DNA of 64,000 nucleotides from Pseudeuparius sepicola (taxonomy: Eukaryota; Arthropoda; Insecta; Coleoptera; Anthribidae): the NCBI GenBank assembly GCA_963920635.1, contig OY987305.1, positions 9,587,153 through 9,651,152 on the forward strand. The letters run 5' to 3'. The position numbers were made by a program, and so were the translations under genes. How positions within the stretch are numbered: position 1 is the stretch's first letter; each line of letters starts with the position of its first letter. Shown here piece after piece: positions 1 through 12,977 of the stretch. The notes below the pieces were generated by a model. It was given only the letters and a program-made list of their open reading frames with translations, was not told where the DNA came from and searched no databases.

Positions 1-1400
1 TAACTTCTCTAGAAGTTTTTGCGAAAAATATATGGGTATTTTGCATATTTTTATTATTAATCGTAAAAACAAGACTGGTAAAAAGTTATGCAACTGGCGA
101 ATTCTGCAAAATCCGCGTTTCCTCCGGCAATGATAAACGGAATAATATCGTGTGAAAATATGCGATAGCAAGGCATCTCCTATAAACAAAAGTCCCAAGT
201 ATATTATTATAGACTAAACAATACGATTTAAATATTTCTCTCGAAATTAGAAAAGATCGAGACTAAAATCCCAGACTGGGTAATTCTTTAGTGTTAAAAA
301 TGTCAAAAGGAGACTCTTTTTTGGTGAAATTATCTTCCAAATATAAGGGATGATGTTTAAGTTACGTTTCAAATGCTGGCTATTTTTCTGTAAATTGAAG
401 ATTCGTTCTTTTAATAAATATTAATATTTTTAAATGTAATAGGTACTGAAGAACTTTACATTACTTTTTTCATTATTATGACACTCCACGTATACATACT
501 CTGTACGTATTTACATAATCTTAAAATAATTTTCTATATTAAATTTTATAAGCAACTTAGATACAAAATTCAGGATCCCATTATAAGGAATGAAATCTTT
601 TAAAAATATCCTTTGAATTGTACCCATCACCGACATTTATTATTAATAATTATTCTATTCTAAGAAAAACAACACAAGGTGAAGTTTTAATTTTAAGCAA
701 CTTTCCGTAATATTGTTTTTCGTAACATTGAAAATAAGGAGAACTACCTAATACTTTAATTAAATTAACCTGTGTCATTTCAGTTTGGGAGCAAGCAGAG
801 GAACAATATCCAGAATATATGAATTTCCAACTCGCACATTGCATATTCTAGGTGTTTACATGATATAAAACATACATTTTTAATAGGTAGGTATCTATTA
901 TTTTAACATTTTTATTATTAAAAATTGGTTGAATAAAAAATATTAAAAGGCCTTATTAATAATGAAAATAATCCAATTGATATATACCCAGGCAAATCGT
1001 TTTCAAAACGAAAAGGCATTATTAATAACTCTCTCTATAGGTATACAGGGACCCTATTCCCAGATTAGACGGCAAAATAGGTGTGAATGCGAATGATGAA
1101 AATGTAATAAGAGTTGAAATTTGACTACTTAGTAGCCTTGACATCGACAAAAAGCTAATTCGTTGTTTTTTCCTGCAAAAGATATCGAAAAATGCCAAAA
1201 ATTGTTGTTTGGGTTTTACAGGCCCGGATCTAAGAAATTTCTGTGGAAGGGGGGGTGGAAAGGTGCAAGTTACCGCCCTCCTCCCATGTTTTTGCGTATA
1301 TTCTGTACTCCTATGACATAGCTATTTCGCTATTTATGATTGTAAGAACTGATAGTGACAAGGGGTGATTTTGTTGTTGGTCTGAGGTTGTTACCAGTTC
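1..1400. other. AT-rich non-coding DNA
   Basis: No coding frame or clear repeat structure seen. It may be intron of the kinesin-13-like gene. Confidence 0.4.
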
Positions 1401-1559
1401 ATGGCAGGAAACAAATTCCAATATTTTTATTGTGGAGTAACTCCCAGAAAAGACAATGTGAAGTTGTATAGGTTTTCAAAAATAGAAGATCGTCGTTTGA
1501 AGTGGATTGAAAACTGTGGTAACGGCATGGAGTTTTTGCACATGAATAATAATTATTAG
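1401..1559 (+). pseudogene. THAP-domain relic
   Basis: A 52-codon frame from ATG to TAG contains CGVTPRKDNVKLYRFSK then ERR-type residues and LKWIENCG. This is the layout of a THAP zinc-finger N-terminal half (CxxC, then xLxRFPK and a WI motif) as in P-element transposases and domesticated THAP proteins. The first zinc cysteine is missing (FYC where CxxC is expected) and the frame stops before the C-x2-H half, so it is a broken copy or one exon of a dead element. Confidence 0.5.
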
Positions 1560-1694
1560 TTAAAGGTGTACCGGTCGGTGTACCCATATTTAGGCGATGA
1601 TAATAATTGTAAAGTATCTACCCAGGTACTTAACAATAACAGACGGACCTAGGATTTAGGTAGCTATTCATGGAGATTCTCCACAGCTAACAAC

Positions 1695-1780
1695 AATAAT
1701 TCTCACCTTTACAATACTCCAAACTAGGAGTATCCCCGGAAGCAACCACATGTTTGTGCGGGGTGGAGTAGCAAACTGCA
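1695..1780 (+). repeat. Repeat family S, copy 1
   Basis: About 85 bp shared with 60390-60465 and, inverted, with 25482-25575. The core is ATTCTCACCTTTACAATACTCC then a short hairpin ACTCCAAACTAGGAGT and CCCCGGAAGCAACCACATG. Confidence 0.6.
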
Positions 1781-1914
1781 ATTACTATCATTTCTGCTTC
1801 ATGTCATTTGCAGCTAGATACAACTTTTTGTTGATTTTGTTGACGTTATTTTTTTTGTTAAAAAACAATATTATTTTTTGTAGACATACAGCGGAGACAA
1901 AAAAATTACTTCCT

Positions 1915-2285
1915 CTAAACCGAAAGTGATATTCAACCATCCTGTGCAGATTTTTATTCACTGTAACTAGTCTATAGAAAACCTGCAACAAAATCGCCAT
2001 CATAATTTTTCAAATAAAATCGGTTATTTGGAGATAATATTTTTGTTTGAAATCCAACTGCATATTCTTGGTCGCATTCAATTCTTGGGAGAAAAATTCA
2101 CAAACCATTAATTTATCTTAAAAATTACCGAGATAATGGTTCGTAACGTCTTAGATGGAACAAAAAGACGTCACTTCCGGCTAAACCGGAAAAGTGACAT
2201 TCAAGTTGTGGTGCAAATTTTTTTATTCACTTTACTAGTCCAAAAAAACCCTCAAAATCGCCATCTTGAATAAAAAACCGATTAT
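1915..2285. repeat. Diverged direct duplication with ACTTCCGG palindrome
   Basis: 1915-2030 and 2190-2285 share GTGATATTCAA-type starts, TTTTTATTCACT, ACTAGTC and AAAATCGCCATC in the same order. Between them is TCACTTCCGGCTAAACCGG, AAAAGTGA, a palindrome like that in the unc79 intron 9 element. Confidence 0.5.
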
Positions 2286-2483
2286 TAAACACAGTTGGCC
2301 ATGGTCTCACAAAATCAGGCATTTTTAGAGCTTTCAAACGATATAATATTCGATATGGTTATTCAGAAAAACAACGGAAATAACTATGGTTTCCATTTAA
2401 AAGACACAAGTTTGGGTCATATATAGAAAATGGCAGCTGTCGCGAAAATTAGGACATGATAACCGCATTGGGGACACAATTCC

Positions 2484-2806
2484 GTCCAACTTTGGTATTT
2501 ACACTTTTTATCTAAAATTAGAAACAACGAAGCTAAATGGATTAGAATAAATCGCCAAATTTCGTTTTTTCTAAATATCTAGTAGGCCTAGACTTTTTGA
2601 AAAATCCGCAAGGCGCGTTAAATTGGGCCCACAAAACTGCAATTCTTTCCAATTTAAAGCGCCTTCTGGATTTTTAAAAAAGTCATGGTTTTCTACATAT
2701 TATTTAGAAAAAAAAATTGCCGATTTATTCTAATCCGTCTAGCATCGCTGTTTCTGATTTTAGATATAAAGTGTAAATACCAAAGTTGGAGGGAATTATT
2801 TCTCCT
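2484..2806. mobile_element. Palindromic MITE
   Basis: Inverted arms start CCAACTTTGGTATTTACACTTT and pair with AAAGTGTAAATACCAAAGTTGG about 320 bp apart. Inner arms carry GATTTATTCTAATCC. AT-rich, no coding capacity. Confidence 0.6.
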
Positions 2807-2829
2807 CTAGTTTCCGAGATCCCCATACT

Positions 2830-3490
2830 GATCATAAAAAACTCACCCTGTATGTAAAGGTACAGGTACATTTTCAAATTTTTAACATTTTTTTATGGAC
2901 AATACCCACCTTGGATAATAGCACAGACTAACGGCTATTTATTTTGTGATAATAGCAAAGTCTAGAGAATACTATGGCTAATATATATCACGTGACTCTA
3001 GTTCGCAATTGCAATCATCAAATCAATTTCTCTGATGGTTACAAATAAATGTTCAGTGATAAAAAATCTGAATTACCAAGTAACGCCCTAATGGAATCAT
3101 TCATCATAAAATGATAAATCCTCTCTGAAATCGAACTGGCGTATCAAATAAAGTGGTTTTATTTTCTATATAGGGTGAATCATAAAAAATGCTGAAAAAT
3201 TGTTTTTTGGAATAGAAACTTGAAACTGCATTTTTGGGCTTACCTTTCAATTCTAAACAACTTTTCGTAATACATGTTTTCTGTAAAATTAAAAATAAGG
3301 ATACTTTACCCTTGAGCCTTTTTCATATTTTTAAACCTCCCCCGTATACGAAATGAGATATTTAAATTTTGAAAACTGCGTTTTGAGTTTGCGGGAATGC
3401 ACAAACTTTTATCAAGAATAAAATGTTCTGATAAATAATGCAAAATAAAAAAAATCTCATATGGTGCGTACTTTCTGCCGTTCACTGTAT
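2830..3490. other. AT-rich spacer with one repeat end
   Basis: Non-coding. A single TATAGGGTGAATCATAAAAA word near 3174 resembles a CAGGGTG-family end without a visible partner. Confidence 0.35.
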
Positions 3491-3491
3491 A

Positions 3492-4168
3492 CAGGGTGTC
3501 CCGTTAATAATGGTCCATAGAGCAACTGCACATATTTGGGGCCAAAATGACGATTGAGGCCAATATGCCTTATAGAAATGTTGTTTGTTTAAGAGATACA
3601 GGGCGTTGAAGTTCATTTTTTGAAATTGAATTATGGCTACATCTCCCAAAATAATGAAGCTGCTGAACTGAAATTTGGCACTGCTGTGCTTTTGGGGATG
3701 GAGAATAAGCTAAAAATATCAATTTTGCTGTAGGTGTTTCGGGGCACATTTTGCCAATTTCAACGCAAACGGTTGATTTTATCGTTATGAAACAAGAGTA
3801 CCTTTTTGTTGCAGAATGAAAAGATGCCTTAAAATGATGGACCTGCAACATCAAAAAGATAACTTCAAAAAAGTTAGGAGTAAAAACACGATCCAAAAAC
3901 AGCGCAAGTGGCGCCCTCTGTGAGATACAGCAAAATTGATATTTTTAGCTTATTCTCCATCCCCAAAAACACAGCAGTGCCAAATTTCAGTTCAGCAGCT
4001 TCATTATTTTGGGAGATGTAGCCATAATTCAATTTCAAAAAATGAACTTCAACGCCCTGTATCTCTTAGACAAACAACATTTCTATAAGGCATATTAGCC
4101 TCAATCGTCATATTTTGGCCCCAAATATGTGCAGTTGCTCTATGGACCATTATTAACGGGACACCCTG
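3492..4168. mobile_element. CAGGGTG foldback element
   Basis: Arms of about 240 bp (3492-3732 and 3928-4168) are near-perfect inverted copies with ends CAGGGTGTCCCG, flanked by TA. The loop holds sequence shared with the neighbouring family at 4173-4991. TA flanks suggest mariner-type transposition. No coding capacity. Confidence 0.8.
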
Positions 4169-4172
4169 TATA

Positions 4173-4991
4173 CAGGGTGATTCTAAATTATGGTGCCAAC
4201 GAAATATAACAGGTAGAAAATGTTATTTTAAACAAAAACTTACCTATAGACATGGGTCCGAAAATGCATAATAAAAAAGTTACAGGGTAATAAAGGTACA
4301 GTGTGAAAACATATTTTTCAAAATAATTTCTAGAGAAGTTATGCAATTTAAATGGAACTTGGTACAGTCCTTTAGTCGCTGAAGTGCAACAATTTCGTGT
4401 AAAAACAATTTATTCTTATTGCTTAGAGGTGGAGGGGCGGGGTAACACAATAGGTTTTATATTCATAACTTTTTTACGCTTATCTATTTCGTCTTGCAGA
4501 TTCATCATCTTAGTGCACCTTTTCATTTTGCAACAAAAGTACTCGTGTTTCACGATAAAATCAACCGTTTGCCTTGAAATTGGCAAAATGTGCCCCAAAA
4601 CACGTCATGTTAACCCCAAAATTCGAAAAATAAAATTTTCACCTACCGCATTTACAGATGAATTGTATTGTTAAAAATTAAGAAAAAAAAAGGCAAATGG
4701 GCATTGGGTAAAACATCATTGGTTTTCTTGAAATAAGGCATCAAAATTTTGTAGAGTTCAATCCGTTCCATTTTGAAAGATAAATTTTTTTGGATATCAT
4801 TCATAGGGATTTGTCACTTTAAATGCTACAATTTAAGTTATTGCGAAAAATATGTTTTCAAACTGTTCCTTTATTACCCTGTAACTTTTTTATTATGCAT
4901 TTTAGGACCCATGTTTATAGGAAACTTTTTGTTTAAAATAACATTTTCTACTTGTCATATTATGTTAGCACCCCAATTTAGATACACCCTG
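4173..4991. mobile_element. CAGGGTG foldback element (family A, copy 1)
   Basis: Inverted ends CAGGGTGATTCTAAATT and their complement with long imperfect arms, flanked by TA. It abuts the previous element with only TATA between. Related copies are at 5791-6796 and 43677-44846. Confidence 0.75.
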
Positions 4992-5790
4992 TATACATAA
5001 TATGTTATATTATGTGTGCTCCAGACGGTTTTACATTCGGGCGTTCAACTACATTTTTTTTTTATATTTTCACATCCTGTGCCTCTAAAACAAACGTTGG
5101 CGGATAAATTGAGTATAAGAAAAAATTATGAAAATAATGCCCCCAAAACGTTAAAGGAGATTTCGGAATCACCCAGACAAAAAAAGTTAAGGTTAATATT
5201 TCCGGTCCAGAGCAAAATATGTTATGAAGATTCGGAGTGGGTTTAAAATGCTTATGAACGTATTAGGGGCACTATTTTCTATCGTTAGAATCGCAAAATA
5301 TGTAGATTTTAAAAATCGAAATACATATAGGGTGTTCCATTTAAAAAACGTACGTTTGGTCTGTATCTCCGAAACGCGACATTTAATTGTTTTTCTGAAA
5401 TCTCAAGAAAATTTTCTACAATTTTTTTCTAAATTCAAGAACAAAAAAGTTACGGGGCATAGAATGTTATGTGGATACTTTGTTTCTCTATGAAATTGGG
5501 CCTAAACACGTGAAAATAATATTGTTTTTTCGAGGTTTTTTTTATTTATAACGAGGCCATAATTTTTATATGAGATTTCTACTGTATTTTTGGCAGTGTA
5601 GTAGGAAGCGAAGCCACGGATCGGGAAACATTGATCCTTTCATTATATTTTAATAAAGTTTGGCTTTTTATTGTTGGATCAAGCCGCTATTTTCCCTTTA
5701 TAAATTCCCTCACTAAAGCAAATAAAGTTTGCCTTTATTTATTTCAGTGTCATTTTTTTCAGGAATAACATCATAAAATTTTCCAGTATA
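4992..5790. other. Spacer with solo repeat ends
   Basis: Non-coding. ATATAGGGTGTTCCATTTAA near 5328 is a solo CAGGGTG-type end. Short frames here look like chance. Confidence 0.35.
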
Positions 5791-6796
5791 CAGGGTGTTT
5801 CTAAATTATAGTGCCAATATAATATGACAGGTAGAAAATGTCGTTTTGAACAAAAAGTTTCCTATAAACATGGGTACGAAAATGCATAATAAGAAAGTTA
5901 TACAGGGTGATAAAGGTACATTTTGAAAAACATATTTTTCACGAAAACTTCTACAGAAGTTATGCGATTTAAATGAAACTTGGTGCAGTCCTTAAGTCGC
6001 TGAAGTGCATCAATTTCATGTAAAAACAATTTATTTATATTGCCCAGAGGCGGAGGGGCGGGTTAGCTCAATGGGTTTTATACTCTAACTCTTTTGAGGT
6101 TATTTTTTTGGTCTTGAAGGTTCATCATTTTCGTGCATCTTTTCATTTTGGAACGAAAGGATATTTTTGTTCCATAAGGATAAATTCAACCGTTTGCGTT
6201 GAAATCGGCAAAATGTGCCCAAAACACCTGTTAACTCCAAAGTTCGAAAAATAATGGCGATGGGAATAAATAATTGTTTTTACATGAAATAGTTGCACTT
6301 CAGCGACTAAAGGACTGCATAAAGTTTCATTTAAATTGCATAACTTCTGTAGAAGTTTTCGTGAAAAATATGTTTTTCAAACTGTACCTTTATCACCCTG
6401 TACACTCTCAAAAAGGTAATCTTCAAGCAAGAATATATGTATTGAATCAAGCGCATCATTGTTTTCATATGCCACAAATACATATTTACTTAACTGAAAA
6501 CTGCAGATAATTTTGAAAGCAAGTTGATGAAAATCTCTAGGCAAGAATATAACTGACTTCCATTAAACAGAACAAGATACTTCACTCAAAATACACCTAT
6601 TTTGAGTACTGAGGACATGGTTTCGTCGGTCTAAAATAATTGAAGCATTCGACCAAGTAAATAAAATATTTGCGCGAGTCTACCATATTTTTAGTTTGAG
6701 AGCAATATGTCATTCAAACTGTGCCTTTATCACCTTGTATCTTTTTTATTATGCATTTTCGGACCCATGTTTATAGGAAACTTTTTGTACACCCTG
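5791..6796. mobile_element. CAGGGTG element (family A, copy 2, rearranged)
   Basis: The left end CAGGGTGTTTCTAAATTATAG matches family A. The right arm is broken at about 6412 by roughly 300 bp of other sequence and resumes near 6712, ending at ACACCCTG. Confidence 0.65.
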
Positions 6797-7067
6797 TATG
6801 TTATGAAAAAACTAGTTGTTAACAAACCAGGCCTGAATCACCAAACGTCAAGTTTCAACTATTATACAAAATAATGTCGACTTCAAATTTAACATTCGGA
6901 GCTTTGTTATGTATAGTATACTTTTAATTTTTGAAATTAAGTAGGCTTGACACAAGCCAATAACATATTTTTTGTTTAAGTAAAGTATCTTTGTTCTGTA
7001 AAATATATCGAACAATGCCATTAGGAAAAGTTGTTAAATGTTCAAAACAAATAATTATGTCCCCATA

Positions 7068-7780
7068 CAGGCTGATTCAAAACTATGCGGCACCCTTTCA
7101 GGGGCGTAATTCACTCGTTAAAATAAGACGAAAAGTTCATATCAACATGGGCCCAAAAACGCTTCGTTACGAAGATATAGGGTGATTAAGCTTTCAAAAA
7201 AATATCGATTTTTGTTTATACCTTCCAAACCAATAATAATCCAAAATTACCTACTCCTACTGCAATTCTATTTGAAAATCATTTCGTTTACTTAAAATAA
7301 TAGTTACTTCAAAGTAAAGTAAAGTAAAGTAAAGAGTCCAAAAACGATGAGAAATAGGAAAAACTCCAATTTTCCGCGAAATGGAGAGAGATATGAAAAA
7401 ATGAAAGAGACATTTTTTGTTCCATATTGTATTGTTTATTCAACAAGATAATAAATTTTTGTATTGTACAGGGCCGTACTATTTTGTTTGTTTAATTAAT
7501 GGTACTGATTACCCATACCTCCGCCACTGGTTACTTTGGAGACCTGATATTAACATGTGTTATGTCACCCTATGAGGGTATTATTGTGTACCAAGTTTGG
7601 TTTAAATATTCTTATTGGTTTGGAAGGTATAAACAAAAATCGATATTTTTTTGAAAGCTTAATCACCCTGTATCTTCGTAACGAAGCGTTTTTGGGCCCA
7701 TGTTGATATGAACTTTTCGTCTTATTTTAACGAGTAAATTACGCCCCTGAAAGGGTGCCGCATAGTTTTGAATCACCGTG
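7068..7780. mobile_element. CAGGGTG-type foldback element (family B)
   Basis: Arms 7068-7232 and 7616-7780 are inverted copies with ends CAGGCTGATTCAAAACTATG and TA flanks. The arms contain GGGCCCA and a CGAAGATA box. A short AAAGT tandem run (7313-7336) is in the loop. Confidence 0.75.
7313..7336. repeat. AAAGT microsatellite
   Basis: Almost five perfect units of AAAGT in the loop of the family B foldback element. Confidence 0.8.
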
Positions 7781-8044
7781 TATAAAGTCAAAAAATAATA
7801 GGCTGGCTTACTTTGATTTTTGAGGTAGTGCTTGTAAGGATTATAAGAAAATCATGTTCAGAAATGCAATTATCTCTGTACTACATTTCAATATAATGGG
7901 CCCACTTTGATTTTTATCCTTCTCATAGAACGACAACCAAAAAATCAAAGCAGGCTGATTATTTTGAAATTAGATATGCAATGTGTTTGGTATATTACTT
8001 TGGTGCAAAATTTCAGGTCTCAATCTCAATTTTCAAGGTCTGCT

Positions 8045-8690
8045 ACGAATTTTTTTTTCGAATAAAAAAGACGAAAATTATTTAGCGATTTTTTTTATTT
8101 AAAATCTGACATCACAGCGTTAATCAGGACACCCTTAGACCCCCATATACCAAATTTGAATAAAAAATATGCAGGGAGTTCCATTTTGAGGGTTGTCAAA
8201 GTTGAGCAAAGTAGGAATTTTAAAGGCATCTGGCAAGTCAAGTGTGCCATGGAATCCTCTCAAAACAGTTGAATGCTCAACAGGACCACTCAAAGTGTTG
8301 GTGTGCAAAGATTAAATACAAAAATATACAGGGTATTTTTCTCTGGGCCATCTCAAAATGCTGAATTTTTATGAAACTTTATACTGGTCATGAGTGCTCT
8401 GGAATTATTGAAAAAACATTAACAAACACAAAAGTAATTTATTTCTTTACAAAATGCCAACCAACAAATAAAAAAACAATTTAAATTATCGGACCATACT
8501 CGATAAAGTCACTGTCTAAGATGATACGTTTTCTCTGTGTTTCCTCTGTTGTGGCACACCAGCCGCCTTAACGCATATGGACTTATGACTGGCAGGCTTC
8601 TGTATTTTAAGACTTAGTTCGTTTATAGTGGCTGGGGCGGTTTTGATATATATATACCTACTCGATTTAAAGTTCAAAAAAAATTCGGTA
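8045..8690. repeat. Repeat family R, copy 1
   Basis: Long similarity to 21930-22430 in the UBF-like intron: shared runs include GTGTTGGTGTGCAAAGAT, GGGCCATCTCAAAATGCTGA and CAAAATGCCAACCAACAAAT. Copy 1 lacks the outer arms that bound copy 2. Confidence 0.7.
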
Positions 8691-9121
8691 TTTTCAACTT
8701 TACAACTTTTTTTTTCAATAGGCAAGTGCCTTTCCTGTGCAAGATACAGGATTTTTTTTAAATAATGATTTTCTTCTCTAAAGCCAAATTGCACTAAAAG
8801 GTAGATAGAGCGAGACCATTCATACAATTTTACCTACCTATAAGTTTCGGATACCACAACAAAATAGTAACTAGAAAAAATCCCGTTCTCAAATCCTATA
8901 AAAAACGGGAATATTTTGCAAGTTTTTGGCAACTTGGGCGCAACTGTTTTTTTTTTTTCATTAAATTCGTGTGAGACGATTTGTTTTGTTTCCTGTTGCA
9001 GTTTTAGACGACCATAAAGGCGTGTTTTTCGCATATTCACGATACGTCGCAAAATCCGCAAATTACCCTTTACATAAGCTATCCATTATCCATTAATTTC
9101 CGGACCATTCGTCCTGGATAA

Positions 9122-9292
9122 ATGACAATGGACGATTTTGACGAAATTAGTAAGTACCGCGAACGAGGTCGCTATGACGTAAAGCTGGCCACGGTGGGTG
9201 CCTTATATGGTTTGAACTCGGTGCCGGCAAGGTCTCTCTACCTGGTGCAGTGGCGTTGCCTTGGGGACCCATGTACCGGTGGCTCTACTTGG
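9122..9292 (+). other. Short coding-like frame, unrecognised
   Basis: ATG ACA ATG opens a 56-codon frame to TAG at 9290-9292 with protein-like composition (MTMDDFDEISKYRERGRYDV, then KLATVGALYGLNSVPARSLY). A second frame continues with LPWGPMYRWLYLGLVRFSG. Base composition is richer in G+C than the surroundings. It could be a truncated retrocopy or one exon of a gene. I do not recognise it. Confidence 0.25.
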
Positions 9293-10795
9293 GATTAGTT
9301 CGTTTTTCGGGACAGTCAAAAAAATTGTAGTTTTGTGCTTGATGGCAGGAATCGGATTAATTAAGCGCTATTTCCCACATCTACGGGTTTAAACGCGTGT
9401 TTTGACAGAAGGAAATGCGAGTTTGCATTTTATTTGAAATTAACTAGTATTTTTCTAGCGATATTTATGACAGTAAGGCTACAGAAAAACAGAATTTGGG
9501 ATGATACGTCACTCTATGTACAAAATTTTTAATTCAATGAGATATATTCTCAAAAAACCTGTTTTGACAACTACTGATGACAGACTATAGAACATCCTTA
9601 ATCTGAGCACAGAAAATATACATACACTTAGTTCTGGAGCAGAAGTTAGCTATCAAATGACCACGAACTTTGAAGTTTCTTATTATATTCTTTGTTATAG
9701 ATTTATTATTAGATATCAGCTGATATAGAATATAGAACTGGTAAACAAATTTCGAACGATTTAAAATATCGAAAATATTCAAGAGCACGAAGGTTTATAT
9801 TGTTTTTGAGCAAACAAAAACGGAAGGGGGAAATCAGAGGGACGTTTTGCCACAAATGGTAGTTGAAATACTGAAAATAAAGTTGACATTTAAATTTTAT
9901 TGAAGGTTATTTCCCATCGACCCGATACCTATATTTGTATAAATTGAGTGAAACACGTGTTTGCTGTTTACCGCAATAAATCGATATGGTTTCGCTCGCA
10001 CCCGTCCAAAGACCTCTAAGGTCGTTGGGTATTACACCATGACTCACCATTGAAAGGATTTTTCTTCCAAAGCGGTATCGTCGGCATGGTGTCTCTCGCG
10101 GATAAGTAGTATTTACAAAAAATAATATTTTGGACATAAACTATGTTTACAGGCAGAAGACACAAATCGGGGCTTATTTAATCGTGTTACATTCGTGGCA
10201 GATGCCTGCTACTAAATTTAGTTTGGGCACCAAGTAAAAGCAGCACAGTATGTAAAAGATTGCGCCAGAAAAGAATTTAGCCAAAGAGGTTCGCATAAAA
10301 ATGTTTCTCTATTTATAAATAGAATACCTACTGTCGCAAATAGATTTTTTAAAATTCGATTTAAACGTCGAAATAATGACATATTTGACCTCGCCAATTC
10401 TTGTCAATTGTATAAATTAGAAAAATATAAAAACTTTCACAGTAATTTCTCCGCGAATTTATCGATGCAAACTATACCTACGTGAAACAATAATAATCCA
10501 CGACACTATATACCTACTAGTTCGTATTTGTAAAACAGGAATACCTTGATTTTACAATCTTGGTAACTTTTGTGATTCACAATTTACTAAAACCCACATA
10601 ATTCAAAACATATGTTCAATTTTTTAATTTACATCAATAATTACAATTGGCAGCCGCGCGAGTTGGTATTATGGAGGATTAAAAATCGCCTTTCATTTGG
10701 AAAAACAAAAAAAATCACATCAAAATAGTAGCTTTCGTTAGTATGTGTCAAGTATTGACATTTTTAGAACGGAACCTATGATTGAAAAAAATGAC
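9293..10795. other. Non-coding spacer
   Basis: AT-rich, no gene seen. A 76-codon minus frame at 9907-10137 has mixed composition but no recognisable domain. Confidence 0.35.
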
Positions 10796-10930
10796 ATTTA
10801 CATAGTGGGTTGTGATTGGCTCGTGACCGTCCGCAAAAGACATCGCGTGTTGTGATTGGACCGTGAGCGTCCGCAAAAGTGCCTACATTTTGCGGACGCT
10901 CACGGACCAATCACAACCCACCATGTAAAT
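10796..10930. mobile_element. 135-bp palindromic MITE
   Basis: ATTTACATAGTGGGTTGTGATTGG at the left pairs with the inverted copy at the right end; arms are about 43 bp and include CGTCCGCAAAA. A related single end lies at 11872-11930, so the two may bound a larger composite that contains the element at 11198-11849. Confidence 0.6.
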
Positions 10931-11197
10931 ATCCTTCATTTGGGAGTTTGTATAAATACATGATACCTACTGTTTATTTTTTCTTTACAATAAACCTTAG
11001 GTACTACCTATCAACTTCTAGTCGGATATGGAACAGAGACAGAGAAAACTATTGAACTGTCAATGTGCTTGTGTCAATCAGGTCAAATATCATAGGAAAA
11101 TAAATATACAACAAAAATGAACTGAAATGAGAATTCGCCTCAAGAATGCTTTTATTATGGGGTACCTACACCCTACACCTTCGGAGATAAGAGCAGC

Positions 11198-11849
11198 AAA
11201 TATGGTAATTGTTTCCCGGGGTGTATGTCTCCCCCGATTTTTTTGAAATTTTGGCTACCCCCCCCTATTTTCGAGGTCCCTGAACACGAATTTGACCTTA
11301 GTTTTTGGTGCTCGGACGTAGTTCCGAGAAAATGAATTTTCAAATTTCCTTTTGACACCTCAGTTTTCACGGAGATAGTGGTTATAGTTATAGTTACCCA
11401 TTCGAGATGAATTTAGCTCAAACTGATCACTACACTATTTTGCACCTTTTTCAACATCGAAACTTCGCGAAAACCTGCGAAAAAAAAAACGAAATTTTGA
11501 AAGATTTATGCCGTGTTTGTATGCCATTTATTCGGCCCGGCCGCTGTTTTCGAAATTTCAGTTTTTCCGCGGGTTTTCGCGAAGTTTCGATGTTGCAATA
11601 GGAGCAAAATAGTGTGGTGCCTATCTTATATAGTTTGAGCTGCGTACAGTGAAAATTCATCCGGATTATAACCACAAATATCGCCGTAAAAGTGAGGTGT
11701 CAAAGGAAATTTGAAAATTCATTTTCTCGGAAACTACGCCCGAGCACCAAAAACTAAGGTCAGATTCGTGTTCAGGGACCTCGAAAATAGGGGGGTAGCC
11801 AAAATTTCAAAAAAATCGGGGGAGAGTACACCACGGGAAACAATTACCG
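11198..11849. mobile_element. Foldback element with inner CGCGAAGTTTCGATG palindrome
   Basis: Arms of about 165 bp (11198-11368 and 11688-11849) are inverted copies including TTTTTGGTGCTCGG and TCGAGGTCCCTGAACACGAA. A second inverted pair (11455-11480 and 11568-11595) sits in the loop. Confidence 0.7.
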
Positions 11850-11930
11850 CAAATGGGATATATAAATTTTGAGGACGCTCACGGACTATCACGACACATC
11901 ATGTATTGTGGTAAATGTCCTTTTCGATCA

Positions 11931-12977
11931 GAGGTTCCGTCCGAAAAATATCAATATTTGACACATTCGGACAAAAAAGAATATTCGATGGATATTGTGT
12001 TTTGTTAAGCAGGTAAGTTTAAGATTTAAACAAGGTTTAAACAAAAACTAGTATAATCTGACAGCTAGATTAATAAATAGGTACCTACAAGAAACTTTCA
12101 CCCAACAATAATAATTAACAAATTGAAGTGAATTGGATTCGTGAGAATAATAAGCTAGAGACAAAAATAGACAACTGAAAAACTACTTTTAAAATGAAAA
12201 GCTAAAGAACAATAGGTAGGTATGTATGTACCTACCTATGTAATAAGAAAATATGAACTAGGCGCCTAATAACCTAACCAGTCCCTGGCAAATTAATAAT
12301 ATAAACAAAGGCCATATAGACAAAAATAAATTAAAGGGTTGGTAATTTGCCCACATCTGTCATTAGGTGTAGTGTAGGTTACAGGACACCTAACCCGAGA
12401 CTTATGTAGGTATCTTAATATACACCTATTAAGTAATATTTATAAATAATAAAATAATAATACAAAAAATGGTGGTTTTGTAAAATATTTTCATGGAAAA
12501 TAAATATATAATGTCTTGTGACGTAGGTACCTATAGGTACAGTGAAATTAGTTTTTTTTATCACATCCATCAAGGGTGTATGAAGACCAACAAAAGTGAA
12601 TGTTGAATGTTGGAGAACAGAACAGACAATAGAGACCATGCAGGCATTTTGTTTGGTAAATGAAACGGCTGTTACAGAGCTAACAGTGTTATCAGGAGGA
12701 AATTTGACATCGTATTGTAACAATTATGAAGTAGCTACAATTCAACCGTTAAATAATTTTTAAATTAATAAAGGTCTTTACAACAGTTTTGACACATGAT
12801 GAGGAAGACACGCTTTTAAGAACTTGGGTATACTTTCTGGAGGTTTTAGTAACTTTAGGAGAAAGCTTTGAGGTGAAATAAACAGAGCCAGTCATTTGAG
12901 CAGTTTTTGCCATAACCCACAATAAAAACCGCACTTTTTTTAATAATACACACCAAAAAATGTAGGCAGGTACTCAC
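11931..12977. other. Spacer downstream of the kinesin-13-like exon
   Basis: No assigned gene. A plus-strand frame 12584-12763 (NVECWRTEQTIETMQAFCLV and on) ends in TAA four bases before AATAAA, and overlapping minus frames exist. It is coding-like but unplaced. Confidence 0.3.
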
